Positions 8,872-19,000 of a DNA stretch of 64,000 nucleotides are shown in pieces. Position numbers and translations under genes: made by a program. Source of the DNA: Candidatus Paceibacterota bacterium (GTDB lineage: Bacteria; Verrucomicrobiota; Verrucomicrobiia; Limisphaerales; UBA8199); the NCBI GenBank assembly GCA_035452965.1, contig DAOTCE010000005.1:111523-175522 (forward strand), written 5' to 3'. The notes under the pieces are model-generated. The model did no database searches and had not been told where the DNA came from. It worked only from the letters and a program-made list of their open reading frames with translations. How positions within the stretch are numbered: the first letter of the stretch is position 1; each line of letters begins with the position of its first letter.

Positions 8872-10272
8872 TCAGTATTCCCGTTTCTTGGTGATGCCCG
8901 GCATAGGCATCGGGTACTTGCCGTCTTTGTCGGCCTGCAACGGGGCGGCGGAGTCGATCGTTAACTTGTCCACTTCGGGGGCAAACTCGTGTTCGCAGTT
9001 GAGCATGTCCTCGAAGCTGATCTCCTGGCCGGTGTGAGCGGCCATGCGTCCCATGCTTGAGGTAAGGCTGGCTTTAACGCCGTACTCGACTTCGCTATAA
9101 GGCTTGTCGTTGCGAATGGCGTCCATCAGGTCGTTCCACTCGTTCTGGTAAGGGTCCGCCTCCTCAGGCGCGACTTTGGAACTCCAGAGCATATTCGGGC
9201 GCTGCATAGCCTGACCCTTGAAAATGCTGGAGGGGCCGCCGCAGTCGCTCGACTTGGCGGCGATGGCCAAGCCCTTGCTGCCGTGCACATAGCTGGAGTA
9301 AATGTCGTTGCAGCCGTTGACGCACCTGCCGTCCATGTAAAACTTACTGCCGTCCGCAAAGGTGTATTCCACAGCATACGAATCAAAGTTCTGATCCACG
9401 TAGGGCAGGCCCTCGGGGTTTAGCTTGTAGTGGCGACCGCCCAGCGCCTGAGCCTTAACGGGCCAGGCGTTTTTCATCCAGCACAGGTGGTCAATGTGGT
9501 GGATGTAGAAGTCGCTGAAGCAGCCGCCGCTGGCCCACAGGAAAGCGTGGAAATGCCTGACCTGCCAGAGCAATTCACTGGGGCTCCCCGGCCACTTGGT
9601 CTGAAACGCGTGGCCCACCGGCCCGTGCATGCGGTAGCCGCGCATGAGGATAACGTCCCCGATTTCGCCGTTCTCGATGCGCCGGTGCAGTTCCTGCAGC
9701 GCCCGGCTGTGACGCGACATCAGGCCCACCCCAACCTTGAGGTTCTTGGCCTTCGCGTCCTCGGCGAGCTTGAGCATCTTGCGGCTCGTCGGACCGTCCA
9801 CCGTGACCGGCTTCTCCATGAACACGTTCAGCCCCTTTTCGATCGCATAGGCGAACTGGAACCAGCGAAAGGCTGGCGGTGTAGTCAGAATCACGATGTC
9901 CCCCGGCTTGAGGCAATCCATCGCCTTCTTGTAGCCGTCGAATCCGAGGAATTTGCGGTCCTGGGGCACGTCCACCAGGTCTTTCTTTTCCCTGGTCACG
10001 CCGTCAAAGCTGTCCTTGAGCTTGTTCTCGAATACGTCTGCCATCGCCACGAGCTTGAGCGGACCGCCTTTGCTGGCCAGGGCGTTGTTGGCGGCGCCGG
10101 TGCCGCGTCCACCGCAGCCGACCAAAGCCAACTGGATGAGTCCGCTGCCCTCGGCGTGGACATGAGGCAAGGCCACCCCTGCCAGGGCGGAAGCGGCGGC
10201 GATGCGGCTGGTGGTCTTGATAAACTCGCGGCGTGTCGTAAGAGAATTTGACGTTTCGTTCATGGGCGACAT
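8872..10272 (-). CDS. Gfo/Idh/MocA family oxidoreductase, Tat-exported (second paralogue)
   Basis: The N-terminus carries TTRREFIKTT with the twin Arg at residues 14-15, followed by an Ala-rich stretch ending near HVHA, a Tat signal. The Rossmann motif GCGGRGTG lies at about residues 53-60 and EKP at 153-155. The C-terminal domain includes WQVRHFHAFLWASGG and MDGRCVNGCNDIYSSY. At 466 aa it is clearly a distinct paralogue rather than a copy of the preceding gene. An alternative ATG lies three codons downstream. It is divergent from the acyl-CoA synthetase gene, with 124 bp between. Substrate unknown; an exported sugar-oxidising role is inferred. Confidence 0.9.
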   Translation of the reverse strand: MSPMNETSNSLTTRREFIKTTSRIAAASALAGVALPHVHAEGSGLIQLALVGCGGRGTGAANNALASKGGPLKLVAMADVFENKLKDSFDGVTREKKDLVDVPQDRKFLGFDGYKKAMDCLKPGDIVILTTPPAFRWFQFAYAIEKGLNVFMEKPVTVDGPTSRKMLKLAEDAKAKNLKVGVGLMSRHSRALQELHRRIENGEIGDVILMRGYRMHGPVGHAFQTKWPGSPSELLWQVRHFHAFLWASGGCFSDFYIHHIDHLCWMKNAWPVKAQALGGRHYKLNPEGLPYVDQNFDSYAVEYTFADGSKFYMDGRCVNGCNDIYSSYVHGSKGLAIAAKSSDCGGPSSIFKGQAMQRPNMLWSSKVAPEEADPYQNEWNDLMDAIRNDKPYSEVEYGVKASLTSSMGRMAAHTGQEISFEDMLNCEHEFAPEVDKLTIDSAAPLQADKDGKYPMPMPGITKKREY

Positions 10273-10396
10273 CTTCTTGTGGATGCGGCGCGACTGTCAA
10301 TGCCAGAAAATTCGGTAGAGCCCAGGGCAGGCGCCGCCTTCCCGCCAACGGCCTCGGCTTTACATTGCCGATCCCCCTCGATATCTGTTTACCCCA

Positions 10397-12010
10397 ATGC
10401 ACAGCGCAAATCAGGAGACGATAAAGGCCCCGTCTCACTTTAACTTCACCACCGACGTCATTGATTGTTGGGCCGGCCAGCGCCCGGATGCTCCGGCACT
10501 GTGGTGCGTCAACGCCGCGACCGGGGCGGAGCAGAAGTTCAGCTTCCGCGAACTCGTTGTCCTGAGCTGCCGGGCGGCGGAAGTCCTGCGGGCAAGCGGT
10601 ATTCGCCGCGGCGACCGCGTGCTGCTGATGCTGCCGCGCATTCCGCAGTGGTGGATTGCGATGCTTGGACTGATCCGGCTTGGGGCGGTGCCGGTCCCGG
10701 CGACGCTGTTGCTGACGTCGCGTGATGTGGCTTATCGGCTGGGCAGTGCGCGCATCCGCGCCGTGATCACCAACCAGGACGGCGCTGCAAAAGTGGGCGG
10801 CTTCGAGGGCGTGCGGTTGCTCGTTGGCGCCGCGCGAGCGGGCTGGTGTGACTTCGATCAGGGTCTTCGTCAGGCCGGCGCCGGCTTTCGCGGCGAACGC
10901 ACGCGCAGCAATGATCCGGGCATTCTCTACTTCACCAGCGCGACAACCGGCGACCCCAAAATGGTTGTGCACACACAGGCCAGCTATGGGCTTGGCCATC
11001 GCCTCACGGGCGAACTTTGGCTGGATTTGCGGCCCGATGACGTGCACTGGAACCTGTCCGACCTGGGTTGGGGCAAAGCGGCGTGGTCCAGTTTCTACGG
11101 TCCGTGGCACATGGGCGCGTGCGTGTTCGCGCTGGACTCGCCGGGCAAGTTCGACCCTGTGCTGGCCCTGAAGACGCTGGCGGCGTTTCCGATTACGACA
11201 TGGTGTGCGCCACCGACCGCCCTGCGGCTGATTGTGCGGCAGGATTTGTCGGCCTGGCGCTTTCCGCATCTGCGGCATTGCGTCAGCGCGGGCGAGCCGC
11301 TCAACCCGGAGGTGCTGGATCTCTGGCGCGAGGCCACTGGCCTGACGATTTACGAAGCCTACGGCCAGACAGAGACGGTGGTGCTCATCGGCAACTTCCG
11401 ATCGTTGGGCCACCCGGTGCGGCCTGGTTCGATGGGCAAGCCCACGCCGGGGTTCACCATCGCGCTCCTGGATGAGCAGTTGCGCGAAGTGCCCGCGGGC
11501 AGGGAAGGTGAGGTGGCAGTGCGGGTGAAGCCGGATCGCCCGCTGGCTCTGTTCAGCGAATACTGGCTCAACCCGGAGGGCATGGCGGCCCAGTTCAAAG
11601 GCGACTGGTACCTGACCGGGGATCGCGCGACACGCGACGCCGACGGTTATTTCTGGTTCATGGGCCGCACGGACGACGTGATCAAGAGCTCCGGTTACCG
11701 GATTGGGCCGTTTGAGGTGGAGAGCGCGCTGATGGAACATCCGGCCGTGCTGGAGGTGGCGGTGATTGGCAAGCCGGACTTGCTCCGCGGGCAAATTGTC
11801 AAGGCTTGTGTGGTGCTGCGCCCGGGAATCGAGGCCAGCGATGAGCTTAAGACCGACCTGCAGACGCACTGCAGGAAACTGGTCGCCGCCTACAAGTACC
11901 CACGCGAGGTTGAGTTTGTGCGGGAACTGCCCAAGACTACCAGTGGCAAGACCCGTCGCGTTGATCTGAGGCAAACAAAGGAGGAAGAGCGCGAGCCGTC
12001 CTCGGCTTGA
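10397..12010 (+). CDS. Acyl-CoA synthetase, AMP-forming (medium-chain ACSM-like)
   Basis: Adenylate-forming enzyme that activates a carboxylic acid with ATP and CoA. The phosphate-binding motif reads YFTSATTGDPK (residues 178-188). Further motifs are YEAYGQTET, the hinge region YLTGDRATRDADGYFWFMGRTDDVIKSSG (broken here only by description), and the C-terminal PKTTSGK with the adenylation Lys at residue 518. Length of 537 aa fits acetyl/medium-chain synthetases. One oddity is Ala182 where the P-loop usually has Gly (TSGTTG). No fatty-acid genes are adjacent, so the acid is not indicated. Cytoplasmic; no signal peptide. Confidence 0.88.
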   Translation: MHSANQETIKAPSHFNFTTDVIDCWAGQRPDAPALWCVNAATGAEQKFSFRELVVLSCRAAEVLRASGIRRGDRVLLMLPRIPQWWIAMLGLIRLGAVPVPATLLLTSRDVAYRLGSARIRAVITNQDGAAKVGGFEGVRLLVGAARAGWCDFDQGLRQAGAGFRGERTRSNDPGILYFTSATTGDPKMVVHTQASYGLGHRLTGELWLDLRPDDVHWNLSDLGWGKAAWSSFYGPWHMGACVFALDSPGKFDPVLALKTLAAFPITTWCAPPTALRLIVRQDLSAWRFPHLRHCVSAGEPLNPEVLDLWREATGLTIYEAYGQTETVVLIGNFRSLGHPVRPGSMGKPTPGFTIALLDEQLREVPAGREGEVAVRVKPDRPLALFSEYWLNPEGMAAQFKGDWYLTGDRATRDADGYFWFMGRTDDVIKSSGYRIGPFEVESALMEHPAVLEVAVIGKPDLLRGQIVKACVVLRPGIEASDELKTDLQTHCRKLVAAYKYPREVEFVRELPKTTSGKTRRVDLRQTKEEEREPSSA

Positions 12011-12221
12011 AGCGGCTTCCAGAACGACTGGGGGCATGGGTGAACTCTCCTGTTGACGGCACGGACCAAGTGGCTGCAAGTCAAAGTCGGCTCGCGGTCC
12101 GGCGGTGGCGCGCGAATCCCCCTGGCGATCTGCGCTTTAAGCATGCGTCTTCGAGGATGGAGTGTAGCTATGGCCATCCTCATTCGACCGGGGTTGCCCC
12201 CACGATCAGGACGGAGCACGG

Positions 12222-14366
12222 ATGAGCAGCGAGCACTCAGCGCGCGTGCCGGCACGTCCCGAAACCACGCGGCCGGCTGCGCAGCTCGCCCTGCGTTGGC
12301 GCGAACTGGCAGCGGGGGCATTGCTCGTGCTGGCGGCGTTCGCGGTGTATTGGCCGGCGCTGCGCGGCCAGTTCCTTTGGGATGACTTCCTGGGGGTGCA
12401 TCGGAACCCCTTGGTCACGGGAGAACTGGGAGTGGCGTCCATCTGGTTCCGCAGGCAGTTTCCGCTGGCGAACGTGGCGTTGTGGCTGGAGTGGCTGGCT
12501 TGGGGAGAACACCCGCTGGGTTACCACGTGGTGAACGTGCTGCTTCACGCGGCGGGCGCCCTGTTGCTGTGGCGGGTGCTCGCGCGGCTGAGAATCCCGG
12601 CGGCTTGGCTGGCCGCGATGATCTTCACCGTCCACCCGGTGTGTGTGGCCTCCGTGGCGTGGATATCCGAGCTCAAAAACACCCTGTCACTGCCGTTCTA
12701 CCTGCTAAGCCTCCTCTGGTATCTGCGGTTCGATTCCGAGGCTCGCTCCGCGCCGCTCGCGCCTGCCGTTTCACCAAGCTACTGGCTTTCATTGCTGGCC
12801 TTCGTGCTGGCGCTCCTCAGCAAGACCTCGACGGTCATGCTGCCGGTGGTTCTGCTGGGTTGTGCCTGGTGGCAACGCGGCCGCATTGGGCGGCGGGACT
12901 GGCTGCCTGTCGGCCCGTTCTTCGTGCTGGCGCTGGTGTTCGGACTGATGACCATCGGGCTTCAAGCGCGCGAGGCCATCGGCGGCGCTACGGTGCAGAG
13001 CGAGAACTTCTGGGGAAGGCTGGCGGGGGCCGGGATGGCGCTCTGGTTCTACCTGGGCAAAGCGCTGCTCCCGCTGAACCAGTGCATGATTTACCCGCGG
13101 TGGCAAATCGATGCCGGTGCCGCATTGTCATATCTGCCGCTGCTGCTCTGGTGCGGTGTCTTGGCCGTTTGCTGGGGCCTGCGGCGGACTTGGGGCCGGC
13201 ACGTGCTGTTTGGCCTGGGTTGTTTCACGGTGATGCTGTTTCCGGTGTTGGGCTTCCTTGACATGTTCTTTCTGGCGCTATCGCGGGTGTCCGACCATTT
13301 GACCTACCTGCCGTTGACCGCAGTGGCCGCTCTGGCGGCGGCAGGGCTGAATTGGGCAGCAACCCGCATTTTTCATACTCCCGTAGCCGCGGAAATCAGT
13401 CGGGGCAGTGATCCCGAACCGGGGCTGTTACCGAATAACGTCGGCGGCTGCGCCTCGTCCATGAGCCCCACCGGGCGCGCAGCGTCCCGCGCCCACAGCT
13501 TGGCATTGGGATTGGCCGGAGGTGGGGTGGTGTTGGCCCTGGCTGTGACGGGGATGCTGCGCGCGCGAGTGTTTGTGAGCGAGGAGGCTCTCTGGCGGGA
13601 CACCCTTGCGAAGAATCCCACCGCGTGGTGCGCTCATGCAAATCTTGGCTGGATGATGGCCGAGCAAAAGAAGTATGACGAGGCGCGCGCGCACCTGGAG
13701 GCGTCGCTCGCCGTGCGCCCGGAAAATGCGCAGGCGCACAGCAACCTCGGGCGGGTTCTGTCGCTGCAAGGACACTTCGCCCAGGCCGAACCGCACTTCC
13801 AGACCGCGCTGCGAATCAAGCCGACAGATAGTGACATTCGCAGGGCTTACGCGTCGGCGTTGGCAGAGCAGGGGAGGATAGCGGAGGCGGTGGAGCAGCT
13901 TCGGGAAACGCTGCGGCTGCGTCCAAACGTGGACGCGCGGTTGCAGTTGGCGACGCTGCTGTATCAAACACGCAACTTTCGGGATGCGGCGGCCGAGTAT
14001 CGGCAGGTCCTCGCGGTCCAGTCGGACCACCTGGAATCACTGAACAACGTGGCCTGGATACTGGCCACCTGCTCCGACGGCTCCGTGCGGAATGGCGCCG
14101 AAGCGGTGCGCTTTGCCGAGCGCGCGTGCCGCGCCAGCAGCTACACGGAAGCCCGGCCGCTCAGTGCCTTGGCCGCGGCTTATGCCGAGGTGGGGCGCTT
14201 CAGCGACGCGGTCGTGGCGGCCCAGAAGTCAATCGCGGCCGCCAGCGCCGTGGGCGACGCCCGGCTGGCCGCCGTCGGCCAGCAATTGCTGCAGCTCTAC
14301 CGTGCCGGGAAACCGTACCATGATAATGCTCCCAGTGCCGGCGATAGGCAAAGAAAGGCACGCTGA
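12222..14366 (+). CDS. Polytopic membrane protein with C-terminal TPR repeats (TMTC/PMT-like)
   Basis: The N-terminal two-thirds is hydrophobic with about ten membrane segments starting at residue ~25. An early luminal/periplasmic motif FLWDDFLGVHRNPLV resembles the acidic first-loop motif of PMT/TMTC-type glycosyltransferases. From residue ~465 there are about five TPR units (for example HANLGWMMAEQKKYDEARAH, HSNLGRVLSLQGHFAQAEPH). Such proteins are frequent in Verrucomicrobiota, and a lipid-linked sugar donor is usually assumed. GGAG at 12213-12216, five bases before ATG, supports this start. Glycosyltransferase activity is inference; the TPR part suggests protein or complex binding. Confidence 0.75.
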   Translation: MSSEHSARVPARPETTRPAAQLALRWRELAAGALLVLAAFAVYWPALRGQFLWDDFLGVHRNPLVTGELGVASIWFRRQFPLANVALWLEWLAWGEHPLGYHVVNVLLHAAGALLLWRVLARLRIPAAWLAAMIFTVHPVCVASVAWISELKNTLSLPFYLLSLLWYLRFDSEARSAPLAPAVSPSYWLSLLAFVLALLSKTSTVMLPVVLLGCAWWQRGRIGRRDWLPVGPFFVLALVFGLMTIGLQAREAIGGATVQSENFWGRLAGAGMALWFYLGKALLPLNQCMIYPRWQIDAGAALSYLPLLLWCGVLAVCWGLRRTWGRHVLFGLGCFTVMLFPVLGFLDMFFLALSRVSDHLTYLPLTAVAALAAAGLNWAATRIFHTPVAAEISRGSDPEPGLLPNNVGGCASSMSPTGRAASRAHSLALGLAGGGVVLALAVTGMLRARVFVSEEALWRDTLAKNPTAWCAHANLGWMMAEQKKYDEARAHLEASLAVRPENAQAHSNLGRVLSLQGHFAQAEPHFQTALRIKPTDSDIRRAYASALAEQGRIAEAVEQLRETLRLRPNVDARLQLATLLYQTRNFRDAAAEYRQVLAVQSDHLESLNNVAWILATCSDGSVRNGAEAVRFAERACRASSYTEARPLSALAAAYAEVGRFSDAVVAAQKSIAAASAVGDARLAAVGQQLLQLYRAGKPYHDNAPSAGDRQRKAR

Positions 14367-14634
14367 CGCGTGTTGCGTGTGGACAAGGTCGCGTGGCGGG
14401 CCAAGTGCGTGATTTTGCAGGTCCACTGACGTATTGCCTGCTCAAAGCGCGGAATCCAACCTGGCCAGTACCGGTTAGCATCGTTTCCCCGGGCACACGG
14501 ACTTAAGACTTGCCTCGCAAGCCGGGTATATCCAGCCACGCTCACCGACTGGCTTCGTCCAGGCCCCACGCCTGAGGCACCCCGCCCCAAAGCCAAATAC
14601 GGCCATGGGACGGCGACAATCCGGCGGGGAGACG

Positions 14635-14674
14635 GTGTGGTTCCCATGGGGGTCGGGCCCCATGGGATACACAC
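14635..14674 (+). repeat. Inverted repeat, imperfect copy of the palindrome upstream of hemL
   Basis: Two 17-base arms pair with two mismatches around a short loop, and the arms contain tcccatgggg / ccccatggga. The right arm, ccccatgggatacacac, occurs identically in the perfect palindrome at 38772-38825. Confidence 0.85.
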
Positions 14675-14745
14675 TGGGGCATGTCGCGTGTCACAGCGTA
14701 GTCACACCGGGATTTCCGGCTGCGGATGCTGTGCTTGGGAGCCAT

Positions 14746-14768
14746 CACTGTCTCAAAAATGGACAGTG
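14746..14768 (+). repeat. A-rich-loop hairpin, copy A
   Basis: cactgtc pairs with gacagtg around the loop tcaaaaatg. The near-identical hairpin at 38902-38924 lies at a similar distance from its partner palindrome. Confidence 0.85.
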
Positions 14769-15136
14769 CGCAGATTTCCGCTGGGGCGGCTATCCAGTCC
14801 CGGAATAGGGGATTGCATGGATGGGTTGCGTTACCAAGGCGTTCAGTTGGAGGGTTGGGCGGGAGAATTGCCGCGAGCGGTGAAAAGTTGGCGACCAAGC
14901 CCGCTCTGTGGTCCGACTGTCGTCAGATATTGCGTATCCGAAAGCCGCAATGGTCGACAGTGCACGGGTCGGAAAAAGGAAGTAAGTGCGGAATATCAGC
15001 GACGTTCTGCCTCGCAACCATGGAGTTCGCGAGTGAAGAGCGTAATATTTTTATGGTGCGGACTGGAGGAAACGGCTTCAATTTGGACAGGCAACAGCCT
15101 GCGACGGCGATGGCCGTCCACAACCAATACGCAAGA

Positions 15137-15970
15137 ATGAAACGACGTGAATTCCTGACAGCATCCATGGCCGTAACGGCGCTGGCCGGTTTGAACTGCG
15201 CCCACGGACAAGGCAAGGTCTCCTCGGGGGGTAATCGAGGTACGCAGCAAGAGTATTACGAGCTGCGCATGTATCGTTTGAAGAGCGGCGCAGATCGCGG
15301 GCGGTTGGATGCTTACCTCAGCAAGACGCTTATTCCCGGCTTGAACCGCCTGGGCAGCAAGCCGGTGGGGGTGTTCGTCCAGCAGGAGCGAACCGGCACG
15401 CCCGGAGCCACGGAGGTTACCGATCCTTTAGCGGTGCTGGTGCTTATTCCCTACGCCAGTATCGAGGCATACGCCGTGTCGAACGCGCGGTTGAATACGC
15501 TTACGGCATACCTGGCGGCGGGGGGGGAATACCTCGAGTCGCCCAAGGACAATCCCGCCTTCGAGCGAATTGAGAGTTGGCTGATGCTGGCGTTTGCGGG
15601 GATGCCGAGGGTGGAACTGCCGGCGTATTGTCGCGCGCACAAGCCGCGCATGTTCGAGCTGCGCACATACGAAAGCCACAGCGAGGTGAAGGCGCTGAAG
15701 AAGGTCGAGATGTTCAACTCCGGCGAGACCCAGCTCATGCGCGATGTCGGACTGGGCCCGGTCTTTTTCGGCCAGGCGCTCGTCGGGAGCAACCTTCCGC
15801 ACTTGGCCTACCTGCTATCGGCGGAGGACCAGGAGGCCCACAAGCAGCATTGGGACGCCTTCCGCGTGCACCCCATCTGGGACAAACTCAAGAACGATCC
15901 GCAATACGCGGACACGGTGTCGAAAATATCGAACCGCTTTCTGGTGCCGACACCGTATTCGCAGATCTGA
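15137..15970 (+). CDS. NIPSNAP family protein, Tat-exported
   Basis: 277 aa. The start is set at the ATG giving MKRREFLTASMAVTALAG, a twin-arginine signal; the open frame extends further upstream but without coding character. Two ferredoxin-like NIPSNAP units follow: YYELRMYRLKSGADRGRLDA near residue 37 and FELRTYESHSEVKALKKVEM near residue 170. Tandem NIPSNAP proteins with Tat signals are widespread in Verrucomicrobiota and Planctomycetota, and their biochemical role is not established. It is followed after 32 bp by the sensor kinase on the same strand, so the two may be cotranscribed. Confidence 0.88.
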   Translation: MKRREFLTASMAVTALAGLNCAHGQGKVSSGGNRGTQQEYYELRMYRLKSGADRGRLDAYLSKTLIPGLNRLGSKPVGVFVQQERTGTPGATEVTDPLAVLVLIPYASIEAYAVSNARLNTLTAYLAAGGEYLESPKDNPAFERIESWLMLAFAGMPRVELPAYCRAHKPRMFELRTYESHSEVKALKKVEMFNSGETQLMRDVGLGPVFFGQALVGSNLPHLAYLLSAEDQEAHKQHWDAFRVHPIWDKLKNDPQYADTVSKISNRFLVPTPYSQI

Positions 15971-15990
15971 TGGGCCGGGCCGGGTCCGGG

Positions 15991-15996
15991 GAGGAA
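15991..15996 (+). promoter_or_regulatory. Ribosome-binding site fixing the sensor-kinase start
   Basis: GAGGAA lies six bases before the ATG at 16003. That ATG begins a clear signal peptide, so it is preferred over upstream in-frame codons that overlap the NIPSNAP gene. Confidence 0.75.
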
Positions 15997-16002
15997 CCGC
16001 GT

Positions 16003-19000
16003 ATGCCGAAGCAAAGTTGGCCGTTTGCCGCCGCTGGGTTGCTGCTGTTGTTCTGGTGCGGGCCGGCGCGCGCGGCGACCGACTCTCGCTTTACGGTGGA
16101 CGTTCTGGGTACCGCTCAGGGATTGCCGTCGAGCGTCGTGCTGGCGGTGGCGCAGACGCGGGACAGCTACCTGTGGGTGGGGACATTGAATGGCCTGGCG
16201 CGGTTTGACGGGGTCCAGTTCGCGGTATTTGACGAGAACAACACCCCCGGACTGAACAGCAGCCAGATCATCCGGCTGTATGAGGATCGGCAGACGAATC
16301 TCTGGGTTGGCGCGGAAAACGGAAGCGTTGCGATTGTCAAAGCGGACAAGGTTGCCAGCGTGAATGTGGGGCAGGGCGGTCGCGCCGACCGGTTGATGGC
16401 GATTTGCGAGGACGCCAGTGGCGCGGTGCTGCTTTATACGGATGGCGGCTCGCTGGCGCGGCATCGGGACGGGAAATTTGAGGTCTGGCAAACTGGCGCG
16501 GGCACGCGCAGCACATGCCGGGCGCTGATAGCGGAGGAGTCCGGCCGCCTTTGGGTAGGCACGGATTTGAGCCTGGTCGCCCTGAACCCAATTCCAGTGG
16601 TCACAGATGAAGTGAAGTCAATCCGGCTGAACTTCCTGCTCGCCAGCAAGGGGGGCGGATACTGGCGCCTGGCCAACGGCCGGATTCAGAAGTGGAAGGG
16701 GGACCGGCTGGAGCGTGATTTGGGAGCGTATCCATGGACCAGCACGCTGTCCATCTTCGCGGCGTGTGAAGACCAGAATGGCAACCTGGTCGTGGGCACT
16801 TATGGTGACGGTGTTTACTGGTTTGACGCCGACGGCAAGGCCACCCGGATTTCCAAGCAAGAGGGGCTGTCCCACGATTCCGTTCTGGCGGTGACGGTGG
16901 ATCGGGAGGGTTGTCTCTGGGTCGGCACCAACGGCGGCGGTCTGAACCGGGTGAAGCGCAAGCTCTTTGAGGTGCTGGAACGGTCGCGCGAATCGGTGGT
17001 GCAGTCGGTCTGCGAAGACGCCCAGGGCGCGGTGTGGATCGGCTACACCGGCAACCGGATTGATCATTGGAGCCCGGACGGCGCGCAGCAGTTCCGCCTG
17101 ATCCCCAGCTCTGTGGTGGTGGATGTCAATCCGGACACGCTCTTGGACGTGAAATCGGTGTTCGTGGGCCGCAACCAGGGGGCGCTGGGCGGCAATTGGA
17201 TTCTAAGCGGCACCTGGGGCGCGCTGGGACCGCACCTGTTCCAATTGGAGTACGGCCGGTTTGTGCCGCTCGCCCTGCCGCCGGCGCTGGACACGAGAAT
17301 CTCGGCCATCTTTCAGGACCGGGCCGGACGGCTCTGGCTGGGCACCCAGGGCGGATTGCTGAGGTTCGACGACCTGAAGCTCTTTACCACGCGCGACGGC
17401 CTATCCGCCAACGACGTGCGGGCGATCGCCGAGGACCCCGACGGGAGCCTGTGGGTCGGCACCGAAGGCGGTGGCCTGAACCGATTGCGCGATGGACAGT
17501 TCACTTGTTTTACGAAGGCCGAGGGCTTGCCGGGCAATCGCATCTCGGCCGTGGAGGTGGATCGTGAGGGGGTGTTGTGGGTGGCTACATTTGGCGGACT
17601 GGCCCGATTCCAAGGGGGTAAATGGACCCGGTATTCAAAGGAGGAAGGGTTGGCCAGCAATAGCTTGGGCTACCTGTTGGAGGATGGACAAGGCTGCCTG
17701 TGGATCGGCTCCAACGCGGGCCTCATGCGCCTGAAGAAAGCGGAGCTGAACCGCTTTGCCATAGACACTAACACGCTGATCTCTTGTCGCTTATACGGGG
17801 AAGCGGACGGGCTGCCGGCAACCGAATGCACCGCGGGCTCCCAGCCGGGCGCGTTGCGTGGCGCGGACGGAACACTCTGGTTCCCGACGATCAGGGGCCT
17901 TGCGTCCTTGAACCCGAAGCAGCTCCTGCCGAACACGAATCCGCCTCCGGTGATCATACAAGCGGTGCTCATTGACGGCCGGCTGCAGAATCCCGACACC
18001 TTGCGGGCATCGCCGCCCCACGCGGTAACCGTTCCGGCTGGCAAGGAGCGCTTGGAAATCCGGTATGCGAGCTTGAACCTGGCTGCTCCGGAGAGGGGAC
18101 GGTTCAAGTGCCGGCTGGAAGGCTATGAGACGACCTGGAAGGAGCAGCCGGGCAGCGTCCGCGAGGCGCGATATACCAAGCTGCCTCCGGGCCAGTACTA
18201 TTTCCAGGTCAAGGCATGCAATGAGGACGACGTTTGGAGTCGGCAAGGCGCCACGCTGGCGGTGACCGTGCTGCCGCCGTTTTGGCGGACATGGTGGTTC
18301 CTCGGCTTGACGACGCTGTGCCTGCTGGGGCTGATTGTTGGCTCAGTCCATTACGTTTCCACCCAACGGTTGCAGCGCCAATTGGCCGTCTTGCGGCAAA
18401 AGGAAGCCGTGGAGAAGGACCGGGCCCGCATCGCACGGGACATTCACGACCAGCTCGGCGCCAGCCTGACACAGATTTCCCTCCTGGGCGAGTTGGTGGA
18501 AAGCGACAAGAACCGTCCGGCGGAGGTCGAGGCGCATGCGCGCCAAATCGAGCAGGCCGCCCTGGAAACCACGCACGCGCTCGACGAAATCGTCTGGACG
18601 GTCAATCCCTCGAACGACACGTTGGATGGATTGATCACCTACGTCTGCAAGTACGCCCAAGATTACCTGGCCGTGGCTGGCTTGCACTATCGGCTTGAGG
18701 TGCCGTCGCAGTTGCCCGGGACGCCGATTTCCCCGGAGGTCCGGCACAATGTGTTCCTCGCTTCCAAGGAAAGCATCACCAACGTTGTCCGGCATGCGCA
18801 GGCCACGGCGGTCGTGATCCGCATGCAATTCGACGACAGCCGGTTCAGCCTGGAGATCCAGGATAACGGGCGGGGACTGGCCGGCATGGATCAAAAGGCG
18901 GCGCAGGCCAGGAATGGGTTGCGCAATATGCGCAAGCGCATGGAGGATGTCGGCGGCAGCTTCTCGATCGGGCCCGCGCCCGAAGGCGGCACGCTGGTGC

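Larger units (their letters stand above)
14367..15136 (+). other. 770-bp region with no supported gene; contains paired hairpins
   Basis: No open frame here looks like a real protein; the frame that runs into the NIPSNAP gene from upstream has no signal sequence or domain. The recognisable content is an inverted repeat at 14635-14674 and a second at 14746-14768, both with counterparts upstream of hemL. There is also a 13-base match, gacagtgcacggg at 14956-14968, to sequence that adjoins the second hairpin at the hemL locus. Confidence 0.7.

Noticed and set aside
9430..10251. Plus-strand open frame of 273 codons inside the second Gfo/Idh/MocA gene
   Set aside because: Antisense shadow of a conserved enzyme in GC-rich DNA; no motif.
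10004..12079. Long minus-strand open frame (691 codons) opposite the acyl-CoA synthetase
   Set aside because: It is the antisense shadow of a well-supported gene; its translation is rich in Arg/His/Gln with no domain and it runs across the divergent promoter region.
14726..15136. Extended N-terminus of the NIPSNAP protein and small open frames in the same gap
   Set aside because: The Tat signal begins exactly at 15137, and the upstream translation has no coding character and crosses a hairpin.
15577..16002. Extended N-terminus of the propeller kinase
   Set aside because: It overlaps the NIPSNAP gene out of frame; the ATG at 16003 has a ribosome-binding site and a signal peptide.
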